A DNA stretch of 64,000 bases from Nakaseomyces glabratus (Eukaryota; Ascomycota; Saccharomycetes; Saccharomycetales; Saccharomycetaceae), in contig NC_088962.1 in NCBI RefSeq assembly GCF_010111755.1, forward strand, positions 310,001 through 374,000, written 5' to 3'. The notes under the pieces were generated by a model. That model was not told the DNA's origin. It ran no database searches and was given only the letters and a program-made list of their open reading frames with translations. Shown here in pieces: positions 49,715 to 58,804 of the stretch; the stretch's first letter is position 1; the number at the start of each line of letters is the position of its first letter. The position numbers and the translations under genes are program-made.

Positions 49715-51862
49715 ATGAGTGACGATGAATCTATGGTGCTGAATTTTAGCACAGATACTGCAGGTATCCAAAGAGCAGATAAGGTTACTGGTGGTAGATG
49801 GAAAGATAGACGGAAGTTACAACAAAGACTAGGTGGTAGAGAGCCAGTGAAGCGTAGAGCTGAAGGTGGCGATAAAGAGCGTGGCGATAAAAGAGCTAAA
49901 GTAGATACTGGGAATGCTCAGGAAAAGAAGAATATTCCAAAGCCTGTTTCTAAGGCTGATGTTAATATCAATTCGCAAATTGTCTCCTCTTTGTTTACTT
50001 CTAACAGAGCCAAGCAGACATCAGAAAATAAGAATAAGCACAACTCAGATGATAAAGTTGTTCCCTCGAATGCTCCTCTTACAGACGATTCGTTCGAAGG
50101 ATTGGGTGTTGGTTCGCTTGTGGTTTCTCACTTAGAGAACAAGATGCGTATTCAAAAGTCTACAAGCATTCAAAAGGTAGTTATTCCTCAAATTTTGCAA
50201 AACGCTGATAAGACAGATTTCTTCATTCATGCTCAGACGGGGTCTGGTAAGACACTGGCATATTTGCTACCTATATTTTCGGCTATTCTTGGTATGGGCG
50301 ATCACATCGACAGAAAATCTGGATGTTTTGCGTTGATTATAGCACCAACAAGAGAATTGGCCAGTCAAATATACCATGTGACAACTATGTTGGCAAATTG
50401 TTGTCATTATTTGGTACCTTGTTTACTGATCGGTGGTGAAAGAAAGAAATCAGAAAAGGCAAGACTAAGAAAGGGTTGTAACTTCATTATTGGTACACCC
50501 GGCAGAATTCTTGACCATTTCCAAAATACTAAGGTTATTAAAGAACAAATGCAGTCATCGCTGAGATATGTTGTTCTTGATGAAGGTGACAAACTAATGG
50601 AGCTCGGTTTTGAAGAGACTATCAACCAAATAATGGAGATCGTTAATTCAATGGACGTGATTACTAGGAAATATCCAAAATTACCAAACAGAATTGTACA
50701 TTTGCTATGTAGTGCAACTAAGAATAATGAAGTTGCCAAATTGAGCAAGAGATCGCTTGACAACTATAAAGTTATAAGCATTGGTGGGAAAAAAGACACT
50801 ATGATGGATAATACATCTGTTCCTGACCAACTATTACAAAAGGTTGTTATTGCGCCACCTAAATTGAGGCTTATTACTTTGGCTGGTGTGCTGGATGGTA
50901 TTCAAAAGAAGCCTTTAGACGCTGGTTCTGTTGCAAAGAGAACAATAGTTTTTTTGTCCTGTGCTGATAGTGTTGATTATCATTTTGAAGTATTTTCTGG
51001 TAATGATGGCTTATATAAGAATTTGGTGGGTGATTCTGTTAGGGTATTATCAAAAGGAAATAAGATATTGCCTAGCATTAAGGATGAGGAGTTACCTGGT
51101 ATAATATGTTATAAGCTCCATGGTTCTTTAAGTCAGCAAATGAGAACAATGACATTGAAACATTTTGCAACAGATAGCGAACAGACCAAGGGTAAACATC
51201 TAATATTATTCTGTACAGATGTCGCCAGTAGAGGTTTAGATTTGCCTGATGTGAGTACCGTTATTGAGTTTGACCCTCCATTTGCTGTTGAAGATCATTT
51301 GCATAGAATTGGTCGTACTGCCAGAGCGGGCAGAAGTGGTGAGGCTTTGTTATTCTTACTTCCAGGCGAAGAAGAAGGATATCTAGATTACATTCAAAAA
51401 TATCATCCCAAAGGCTGGGATTTATTAGATGCTGAAAAGGATGTCTTAATTAAAGCCTTCAATGACATTGACGTTGCAAGAAATGACAAAGAAATCAAAT
51501 CTACTGGAAAAACATTTGAATGGGATACTAATGCTACCACATGGCATTTGAACGTCGAGAGACGTATTCTTGAGAATGAGCAGTTCAAGGAACAAGCGAC
51601 CAAGGGTTATATCAGTCATGTTAGGGCTTATGCAACTCATATATCTGCTGAAAAGCAATACTTCAATCTGAAAGGCGTACATCTTGGTCACTTAGCCAAG
51701 TCTTTCGGTTTGAGAGATAGGCCTAAGGCTATGGGTATGAATAGCAGCAAAGACGCCAATGGTAATGAAAGAAGTAAGCCAAAAAAAGAAAACGCTAAAA
51801 ATAAAATGTTTAGAATGGCACGTATGGCTGCTAAACAAAGTGCAGATGAATTTAATTACTAG
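49715..51862 (+). CDS. DBP7: DEAD-box-type RNA helicase Dbp7 (60S biogenesis)
   Basis: Dbp7 is a nucleolar helicase for early pre-60S assembly. The 715-residue product (S. cerevisiae 742) has a basic N-terminus (GGRWKDRRKLQQRLGG), motif I AQTGSGKT, motif Ia APTRELASQ, motif II as DEGD (VVLDEGDKLMELG) rather than DEAD, motif III SAT, and motif VI HRIGRTARAG. The C-terminal region (KGYISHVRAYATH, FGLRDRPKAMG) is diagnostic for the Dbp7/DDX31 group, and the tail is Lys-rich. DEGD keeps the catalytic Asp-Glu. Confidence 0.97.
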   Translation: MSDDESMVLNFSTDTAGIQRADKVTGGRWKDRRKLQQRLGGREPVKRRAEGGDKERGDKRAKVDTGNAQEKKNIPKPVSKADVNINSQIVSSLFTSNRAKQTSENKNKHNSDDKVVPSNAPLTDDSFEGLGVGSLVVSHLENKMRIQKSTSIQKVVIPQILQNADKTDFFIHAQTGSGKTLAYLLPIFSAILGMGDHIDRKSGCFALIIAPTRELASQIYHVTTMLANCCHYLVPCLLIGGERKKSEKARLRKGCNFIIGTPGRILDHFQNTKVIKEQMQSSLRYVVLDEGDKLMELGFEETINQIMEIVNSMDVITRKYPKLPNRIVHLLCSATKNNEVAKLSKRSLDNYKVISIGGKKDTMMDNTSVPDQLLQKVVIAPPKLRLITLAGVLDGIQKKPLDAGSVAKRTIVFLSCADSVDYHFEVFSGNDGLYKNLVGDSVRVLSKGNKILPSIKDEELPGIICYKLHGSLSQQMRTMTLKHFATDSEQTKGKHLILFCTDVASRGLDLPDVSTVIEFDPPFAVEDHLHRIGRTARAGRSGEALLFLLPGEEEGYLDYIQKYHPKGWDLLDAEKDVLIKAFNDIDVARNDKEIKSTGKTFEWDTNATTWHLNVERRILENEQFKEQATKGYISHVRAYATHISAEKQYFNLKGVHLGHLAKSFGLRDRPKAMGMNSSKDANGNERSKPKKENAKNKMFRMARMAAKQSADEFNY

Positions 51863-51969
51863 TCTATCAATACTTAATGATGTTTATCTTAAAAATCTTA
51901 TATACTTTAGCATCCTTTTCAATATATTGCATTTTTATCATTAGTCGTAACAAAACTTGAGAAAACAAA

Positions 51970-53568
51970 CTAAATAATAGCTAGGATATTTTGCTCTAAT
52001 GAGCCAGCTTCGGTCTGCTCAAATTGTACTCTATTTTTCCAATTATTGGAAACTTGATTATCGTTATTGGCTTCATCTTGCATTAATTTAGTGTCAGCCT
52101 GGGTTTCATTCTTGCTATTTTCAGATCTGTAATAGACAGGCACAGTGAATTTTTTTTGATCTTTTTCGAAATCCCATTCACTGTTATAAGCTGCTTCTTC
52201 ATTTAGTGATTTTTCTTTATTTATATCGCTCTTTAGTTGCTTAATATTTAGAAGGTCTTCACGGTCCTCATCATCACTTATTTCATCAAGGTCATCGTCA
52301 GAATGAGCGTTAATAGTTTGATCAGATTTCAATACCTCTGACATGGTGACCTTACCATCAGAATTAATATTCATACTGACCACATATTTATCTCTTTTAC
52401 CGTTTCTTTCCTTTTCTAGTTGCTCCCATTTTTTCATATTTCTTTGTTGCTTCTTTAACAATAAGGCGCGCTCTTTTGCACTACCCCATATGCTTGTCTC
52501 GTTACTCATACTAAAATCACTGGCATTATCAATAATTTTTGTTCTTTCGGCAGATGTATCTTGATAATGTAATAGTTTTTGCAATCTGTCTTGAGCGGCT
52601 TGAAGTTCTTCGTCAACATCATCTCTATTTGTCGCATGTGTCGGCGTATCATTCTCAGCTTCATTACTATTTAAAACTTCCCTTCTTTTCTTTTCACGTT
52701 CTTGTTGCTTCTCTATAAAGTTCATTAGTTTATCATGTTCTTCAAACATATTTTTACCCATACCAGTTGAGATTTTATAACTATTTTCTGGTTTTTTCTT
52801 TCTAGATACTGGTGCCTCTACAATCTTTCGATTTATGATTTCGTCCTTCTCTTTGTTCAGATAATCCATTATTTCTAGTCGTTCATTTATAGGTATTAAT
52901 TCTTCTCCGCAAAAGCTGCAGTTATTTAAATGTAGACCTTCCTTGATACAGATTATTTTGCCACATGACAAACAATTTGGGACTAGTTCGAATAAAGGGT
53001 GTCTTCTAGCTTGACAGTTACAAGCATAATCATCTGAATTTTTATTCTCCCTCTCAACTTCTAGAATCTTAACAATTTCATCAATTTCTTGCAACGATTG
53101 GACCTTTCGATTCTTCTTCTGTGTAGTGTTTAACTGTTTTTCCGGTTTACTTACTACCTGGTCTAATTTGCTTGAAACCAACGATCCACTTTCTATTGGC
53201 TTACTTTTGACAGTTGCTGGTTTGGTTGGTTTGATTTCTTGTGATTTCTTTATATTAGACTCTAGGGCTTTACTTTCTGATGTTTTGATGCGTACTGGTG
53301 TTGCTTCATTACTTGGCTCATTTGGATTGCTAGGTGTTTCCTTTCTCACAGAAACTTCTTCATTATATAGTTCATTAAATCTAATAACAAAGTCAAAAAC
53401 CAATTCTTCTTGTCCCAAAATACCCATAAACCCTTCTGCTATTTGTTCAGGTGATCCATTGCATGATTTTATTATTTGATCACATAATGTCCTGATCTCA
53501 TCTGCTTCTAATGGTAAAATATCAGGGATCGTGGCTATCGCATAATCAATTGCTTTTTGTTGAGTCAT
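51970..53568 (-). CDS. RQT4: Ribosome quality-control trigger complex subunit Rqt4 (TRIP4/ASC-1-like zinc finger)
   Basis: Rqt4 (YKR023W) works with Slh1 and Cue3 to split collided ribosomes marked by Hel2. The start is the ATG at 53566-53568 (MTQQKAIDYA); the frame extends upstream through GTG. The 532-residue product (S. cerevisiae 530) has an N-terminal helical segment and a TRIP4-type zinc finger at about 183-232 with Cys spacing CNCQ, CLSCGK and CSFCGEE. A Lys/Glu-rich coiled-coil middle and a disordered Asp/Asn-rich tail follow. Confidence 0.92.
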   Translation of the reverse strand: MTQQKAIDYAIATIPDILPLEADEIRTLCDQIIKSCNGSPEQIAEGFMGILGQEELVFDFVIRFNELYNEEVSVRKETPSNPNEPSNEATPVRIKTSESKALESNIKKSQEIKPTKPATVKSKPIESGSLVSSKLDQVVSKPEKQLNTTQKKNRKVQSLQEIDEIVKILEVERENKNSDDYACNCQARRHPLFELVPNCLSCGKIICIKEGLHLNNCSFCGEELIPINERLEIMDYLNKEKDEIINRKIVEAPVSRKKKPENSYKISTGMGKNMFEEHDKLMNFIEKQQEREKKRREVLNSNEAENDTPTHATNRDDVDEELQAAQDRLQKLLHYQDTSAERTKIIDNASDFSMSNETSIWGSAKERALLLKKQQRNMKKWEQLEKERNGKRDKYVVSMNINSDGKVTMSEVLKSDQTINAHSDDDLDEISDDEDREDLLNIKQLKSDINKEKSLNEEAAYNSEWDFEKDQKKFTVPVYYRSENSKNETQADTKLMQDEANNDNQVSNNWKNRVQFEQTEAGSLEQNILAII

Positions 53569-53920
53569 TGTGTGCACTCTTGTGGTTTGTATTGATTACC
53601 TTTCCATAGCTAATTACAGGGTCGAAATTACTACTCTTAACATGATTAGTATCATAATTGGATTTTTTTCACATTAAGGCCGATGAGCCATAAGAAAGCA
53701 CAAATGGGTTTTACGAAGAATTCAAATGAGAGAATAACAATTAACAAAACATCAAAAAGAGCAATATATTATCGTGTAAACTATACATAGACTATCAATA
53801 AGAATAAATAACACATTCGAGACAATATTACTTGGCAACGCAGAGCCTTTTCAAATCACAGAGGTGAGAATAAATAAATTAGGATTGTACAAGGAATATG
53901 ACAATCAATAAAAAAGGCAT
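53569..53920. other. Intergenic region RQT4 promoter / SET3 3' end
   Basis: This 352-base stretch sits at the right edge of the inverted segment. A PAC-like CGATGAGCC occurs at 53681-53689, in the orientation opposite to RQT4. BCH2 and SAP190, which lie between GCN3 and SET3 in S. cerevisiae, are absent; no remnant of either was recognised. Confidence 0.5.
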
Positions 53921-56269
53921 CTACTTTTGCAGTTTTTTCCTATAATCAGCAAAACTTAACTTCTTTTTCAAATTCGAGGAATTAGCAACAGTAGAGGACT
54001 CAGTCGTAGAGTAGTCGTGTTTGATTTCTTTAGGAGCATTATCTGATTCTCTTGCATCTAAAGAGACCTCTGATGTGGTAGTGCTGTTTGATTTATTTTC
54101 ATGAAGAACAGGCTTATTATGTGGATCAGTAACCATTTCTGTGGCTTTCTCTACTTTAGCTATTGGGATTTGTACTGGAATTGGTAAGTCGGTGATATTA
54201 TTAACTTTAGATTCATCATAGTCAGTGATCTTTGTGATTAATACAATTGCTTCCTCAGCAGAGGTGTTCTTTATGAAGTCTGAAGGACCGTGTGATTGGG
54301 CAAGAGGACTTGGCATTTTAGTTGTAGCCACGTCAATTTGACCTTTGACTAGATTATATTTATACGGTTTTAGTGACACCACTGAATTGATACTTTGATT
54401 AATAGTGGCGATGGATTTTTGGATTAGGGCTGCCTTTTCTGGTGAAATAACAGATTTGCTTCCAGAATTTGATTTCAAAAGCTGCTGAAGTTTTTTCTCC
54501 TCGTGATAAGAATCTAAGATTAGAGGAGCTTTGTATTTCTGCCTTATAGCATCATCTATTAATCTTGTAGTGATAGGCATCTGTCTTCTTTTTTTACCCT
54601 GGTATTGGTTCAAAATCTGGTTTAATTTGTAACGATTATTCATTTTGATCTTTGATTTAACAGACTTGTACAATCCTTGTGAGTATCTTTTTACTTTTAA
54701 AAGATAACATTCTTTACTATTTGTGCCACAGCCACAGTCACAAGCACTCATAATTGTTTCGACTGAATGTATTATTGAGTACTTGTCTGTGTCATTCATA
54801 GAATCTAAGGTTGTTGCACCACTAATAAAATTTCTTATTGGGTGACGTAAATCCCACTTCCAGTCAATTAAGAGCTCCTCACCCTCATCAATGTCCCTAG
54901 TAGCTCTTAAAATAAATTTAATATCCTTCTCCTCGCCAGCGGATGGAAGGCAAACTGTTACCAGTTCTACATTTGGTTTGCAGCCTCTTCTTAGAAACCT
55001 CGTCAAGTTGCCCTTACTACGGGCATCGATATAAAGAGGCCAGTGAGGATGGAAAATAACACGATTTTTTGCTGTGCCCCATATCCTATAATGGTTCTTG
55101 GTGTCATCCAGGTATGTCTTGAGAAAGTCAACTTGCCCTGTGAACTCTTCGATAAGATCTCCATTGTTGCAATATTCCTTTGTGAATACCCCTAGTTTAG
55201 TATGTGCAGGAAATGTTCTTGCATATGATGATTCGGAATATGATTTGACTTCGATTGGAACGGTCTTCAATGTCTTTTTGTTATACTGAATGACCCAATC
55301 GTCATCACAGTGCTTGTCAATAAATAACTTCACATATTTATCCTTGTATTCATTTTCATCTGAGTGTACATATGTTGCAGAATAAGCGTCCTTTGGTGTT
55401 AACAAAAATTCTTTCTTAAATTGGACATCATTGGGGGGCACGTAGGGTGCAGGTTCTATGGCAGTTTCAGATTTACCTCCGGTCACGGTCTCTTGTTTAC
55501 TGTCGTTGCGCCTTTTTTTATCTTTGTTTATGTCATTGGACTTGCTATCCTCCCTTGATGTCGTACTCTCTAGCTCATCGAAGGTTTCCTGCGAAGCTGA
55601 GTTCCTCTTCTTACCACTGTCCCGTCTATTTGAAGGTTTAGCGGATTCCTTTTTTTTCTCAAGTAGTCCTCTCTGTTGTTTCTGCCGTATATTTGCGGCC
55701 TCTACGTCTATCTCTCGAGGATCACACTTGTCACACAAGAAATCATCTGGCGCATTCTCTATGTTGTCGATGCCGAAGCATGAGGCGTGCTGCCATCTGT
55801 TACAATGATCACACTGGATTGTAAACCCGTCGTCATCATCAAAATCGCACACACACGTTATGATGCCAGCATCGATATCAACAATGTACGACTCTGAAAC
55901 CGGCCACTGATCTGGTTTCCTTTTCGTAGTACCTTCTGGCTGCTCCACAGGTTTTTCCAAGCTTTCGCTCGCAGGGCCTTGCTCTAGTTTTGGTTTCTTA
56001 ACCTCGCCAGACACTTCTTTGTCGGACTCAGAAGACCTCCTGGACGTGCTGCCGTCATGGCTATTAGTACGCGTCCTCTTCAACGGCAAAGGAATAGTAG
56101 CGGCAGCCGCCAACGCCGCCGCAGCCGCGTTCGCCGCCTCCAGGTTCTTGGGGCTCCGCAACACATCCTCCCTGTGCTTATCGCTAGCTCCAGTGCCGTC
56201 TTTCTCATTCTTGCCCTTGGAAAACATCAGCAACGTAGACGCATCATCCAGCAACGAGTTAGAACTCAT
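53921..56269 (-). CDS. SET3: PHD/SET-domain subunit of the Set3 histone deacetylase complex
   Basis: Set3 scaffolds the Set3C complex (Hos2, Hst1, Snt1, Sif2), which binds H3K4me2 and represses meiotic and inducible genes. The 782-residue product (S. cerevisiae 751) has the start DDASTLLMFSKGK, an Ala run (about 46-58), a PHD finger at 138-183 with the Cys4-His-Cys3 pattern (CVCDFDDDDGFTIQCDHC, CDKC), a Lys/Ser-rich linker, and a SET domain at about 345-470 (ELLIDWKWDLRHP). The Set3 group is thought to lack methyltransferase activity. The 5' end is very GC-rich because of the Ala codons. Synteny with GMH1 and SPO14 favours SET3 over paralogue SET4. Confidence 0.94.
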   Translation of the reverse strand: MSSNSLLDDASTLLMFSKGKNEKDGTGASDKHREDVLRSPKNLEAANAAAAALAAAATIPLPLKRTRTNSHDGSTSRRSSESDKEVSGEVKKPKLEQGPASESLEKPVEQPEGTTKRKPDQWPVSESYIVDIDAGIITCVCDFDDDDGFTIQCDHCNRWQHASCFGIDNIENAPDDFLCDKCDPREIDVEAANIRQKQQRGLLEKKKESAKPSNRRDSGKKRNSASQETFDELESTTSREDSKSNDINKDKKRRNDSKQETVTGGKSETAIEPAPYVPPNDVQFKKEFLLTPKDAYSATYVHSDENEYKDKYVKLFIDKHCDDDWVIQYNKKTLKTVPIEVKSYSESSYARTFPAHTKLGVFTKEYCNNGDLIEEFTGQVDFLKTYLDDTKNHYRIWGTAKNRVIFHPHWPLYIDARSKGNLTRFLRRGCKPNVELVTVCLPSAGEEKDIKFILRATRDIDEGEELLIDWKWDLRHPIRNFISGATTLDSMNDTDKYSIIHSVETIMSACDCGCGTNSKECYLLKVKRYSQGLYKSVKSKIKMNNRYKLNQILNQYQGKKRRQMPITTRLIDDAIRQKYKAPLILDSYHEEKKLQQLLKSNSGSKSVISPEKAALIQKSIATINQSINSVVSLKPYKYNLVKGQIDVATTKMPSPLAQSHGPSDFIKNTSAEEAIVLITKITDYDESKVNNITDLPIPVQIPIAKVEKATEMVTDPHNKPVLHENKSNSTTTSEVSLDARESDNAPKEIKHDYSTTESSTVANSSNLKKKLSFADYRKKLQK

Positions 56270-57704
56270 GGTCGTCGTCTTCTGCCACTCAGTAGTCCTC
56301 TAATTGCAATAAAAACCTATGTACTTTTTATAGTTAAATTTATGGCCTAGTTCGTCCCTGTTTCTTTTTTTTTTTTTTCCTTTTGGTGTCGTGTTGAGAT
56401 TTATAGGATCTACCCTCGTTGTCAATTAGTTAGAGTTCGATCACAACGAATTCACCATTGTTTCCTACAACCCGTATAGCTTTCTGAAGTGAACCCCACA
56501 GAATTAACGACAGATTGGGAAACTGCCAGGTAGACGGTATTTATACGAATCCTAGGAAAAACCAGAATAGCTTTTTCGCCCATTTTTTTCTTAGAGGGCG
56601 ATAACCCTACAGAGCACAATAGAACCACAGAACCACAGAAACGGCCGCACCTCGACTGCGTTCTCTGCCAACAAAAAAAACTTGGAGACGATGCAGCCCT
56701 AAAACGGTTACACCCACGCCAATTTTCAGGTGAACCCTAAATGAAGCACCCGCCCTGATAAACGTCCAAACATTGTGTACTAGTGCGTTGTGCGCTTGGT
56801 TCTGCGGTGTTTTTGTTGATCTTTGTGTGGCGTCCTTGATGGTACGTCTGTTCTTGTCATTAGGGCTTTTTGGGCTCCCTTTTAGGGTTTCATTTTCCAG
56901 GAAAGAAATGATCCGCTCTGCTTATACGAACTGCACATGAACGAGTAGTAGCGTACGACCTGCGAACGTATACACACACACACTAACACACACACTAACA
57001 CACACCCACACCGGAGCCTGAACCCCACTGCTCAATGATATTACATATCTCGTAGCTACAATCCGTAACTACATTGTAGACTGGTAATACGTGAACGAGG
57101 TTTTGCAGACACACTCGTCTGCATACACCCTGGGGCAGCACTAGCAAGAACTGTTGTACGTACAAGTGGTGTGATATGTTCGTGGTTGATTATGTTGTAC
57201 AACAGCCATATAGGTTTCTTGTTTGATATTATTTGCATCTATAAATCATAATGCTATAGACCAGCATGCCATGCACAGTGGTTATTGTCAAATTTGACAT
57301 AAAGTAATTTTTTTTTTATTCTAGTTTAACATCTTCGATCATTACTCAAAAGTTGTTCTATGCCAACAAAACATGAAATTGCAGTAAATATAGAAATGTC
57401 AATATTTTAAGTACCGATCGCTATATAGCAATACGTATAAAGCAAAAGAGGTGTGCTTTTACGCATTCAATTACATCTGCTAAACCTTAGTCGAACCCTG
57501 TTGATCTCCGCCCCGACTTCTCAAGGTTGCACATTTCAAATTTACATAAAGTGCTACAATTATTATTATCACCAACAACTAAGGTTTGAAACTTAATACA
57601 AAACATATGAAATTGATGAACAACTTTATGAAACATAGTACATAAAACAAAGCATAGCCATTTCAATATAACTACACAATTGGTTCCAGCCCTTCAAAAT
57701 ACAC
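56270..57704. promoter_or_regulatory. Long divergent promoter SET3-GMH1 with simple repeats
   Basis: This 1435-base region is GC-rich near SET3 (33 of 60 bases at 56641-56700) and AT-rich near GMH1. Features include a T run of about 15 near 56366-56380, a direct repeat of AACCACAG at 56623-56638, a CACACTAA repeat at 56972-57001, and a near-Rap1 ACACCCACACC at 57002-57012. No supported ORF or RNA gene. Confidence 0.5.
56972..57012 (+). repeat. CA-rich microsatellite (CACACTAA units)
   Basis: CACACA tracts separated by CTAA occur twice and end in ACACCCACACC, which resembles a Rap1 site with mismatches only at its 3' end. Confidence 0.65.
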
Positions 57705-58460
57705 ATGTCTGTACTGCCAACCTCTAATGCGGGCCATAAGGATGGCCTTGGAGAACGAGCCTACAAGCTGAATATACACGACAGAACATTACCTCCTGTG
57801 CTGGGCTCACTGTTCAAAGCACCAGGAAACCTCGATTTCGAAACAGCAATGTGGGAAATGGTCAACCTGATCCTGAAGCCCAGAAAGACTTTCCGAGCCA
57901 TATACTACCAAAGACAGACGAAGAACCAGTGGGCACGCGATGACCCATCATTTTTCATACTCGAAATACTGCTAATATCCATAAGCTCCGTGTTTTGGTC
58001 ATTATTCTACTACAACCACTCTCTATGGAAGTGCCTACAATCCATCTTCAACCTTATATTTGTTCATTTCTTCCTCTTTGGTTTTGCTACAGCTACTTTC
58101 TTCTGGATAACGCTAAACCAACCTAGATTTAAATTCAAATCAGCCTCCAGTTCTAATATAGAATGGGCTTACTGTTTTGACGTGCATTGCAACGCATTCT
58201 TAGTCATTCTAGTGGCCTTGTATTATTTGCGTTTCCTACTACTGCCGCTCAAATTCCTTGGAGTTCTAGTCCCAAATACATTATTTTGTGCTAGTACAAT
58301 ACATTATTTCATTTTAACTTTTTACGGTTACAGTCAATTGCCCTTCTTGAAGAACATTAGCTTTATCCTGTTCCCAACAATTGTGCTGTGCATATTGTTT
58401 GTCGTGGGATTGTTTGGCGTGGACATCGCCGCCTTGTTTGGATTCGGAAGTTACACCTAA
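57705..58460 (+). CDS. GMH1: Golgi membrane protein Gmh1 (UNC-50 family)
   Basis: Gmh1 is a multispanning Golgi protein that interacts with the Arf exchange factors Gea1/Gea2. The 251-residue product (S. cerevisiae 273) has the UNC-50 signature FETAMWEMVNLILKPRKTFR (20 residues) and RDDPSFFILE. Five hydrophobic segments follow: about 84-105, 113-137, 161-185, 190-210 and 220-245. ATG at 57705 is the first in frame. Confidence 0.95.
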   Translation: MSVLPTSNAGHKDGLGERAYKLNIHDRTLPPVLGSLFKAPGNLDFETAMWEMVNLILKPRKTFRAIYYQRQTKNQWARDDPSFFILEILLISISSVFWSLFYYNHSLWKCLQSIFNLIFVHFFLFGFATATFFWITLNQPRFKFKSASSSNIEWAYCFDVHCNAFLVILVALYYLRFLLLPLKFLGVLVPNTLFCASTIHYFILTFYGYSQLPFLKNISFILFPTIVLCILFVVGLFGVDIAALFGFGSYT

Positions 58461-58804
58461 TTTAATGAACAGCATGAAATAAACCACCAATTGGCAAATA
58501 ATGCGTCTAATTACGATTAGGCAAAGAGTTTTGGTAAATCTGAAAATTCACTTAAAAACTTCAGGTCCAATGTGCTATAATTCTAATAATTGCATAGTTT
58601 TTAATTACTTTTGCATCAATTCATTCATATTGTATACATAGTATAAAAACAAACCAAAAAACGCACTCATGATACTTAATTTATGCAATGTTCAATACGG
58701 AAATGCAGGAGTCTATAATGCTAAATAATGATATTTGAAAAGTAAATAATACTGGACTTCTCTGATAATCACATGAAATTATACTTGCTACCAACAGATT
58801 TATT
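58461..58804. other. Convergent intergenic region GMH1-SPO14
   Basis: This 344-base AT-rich region receives two 3' ends. Nothing else was seen. Confidence 0.5.

Noticed and set aside
56430..56460. tRNA B-box-like GTTCGATCA
   Set aside because: The final invariant C is missing and no A box or acceptor stem was found.
57480..57510. tRNA gene, from a GTCGAACCC stretch
   Set aside because: The B-box pattern is incomplete, there is no A box at the proper distance, and no cloverleaf arms can be drawn.
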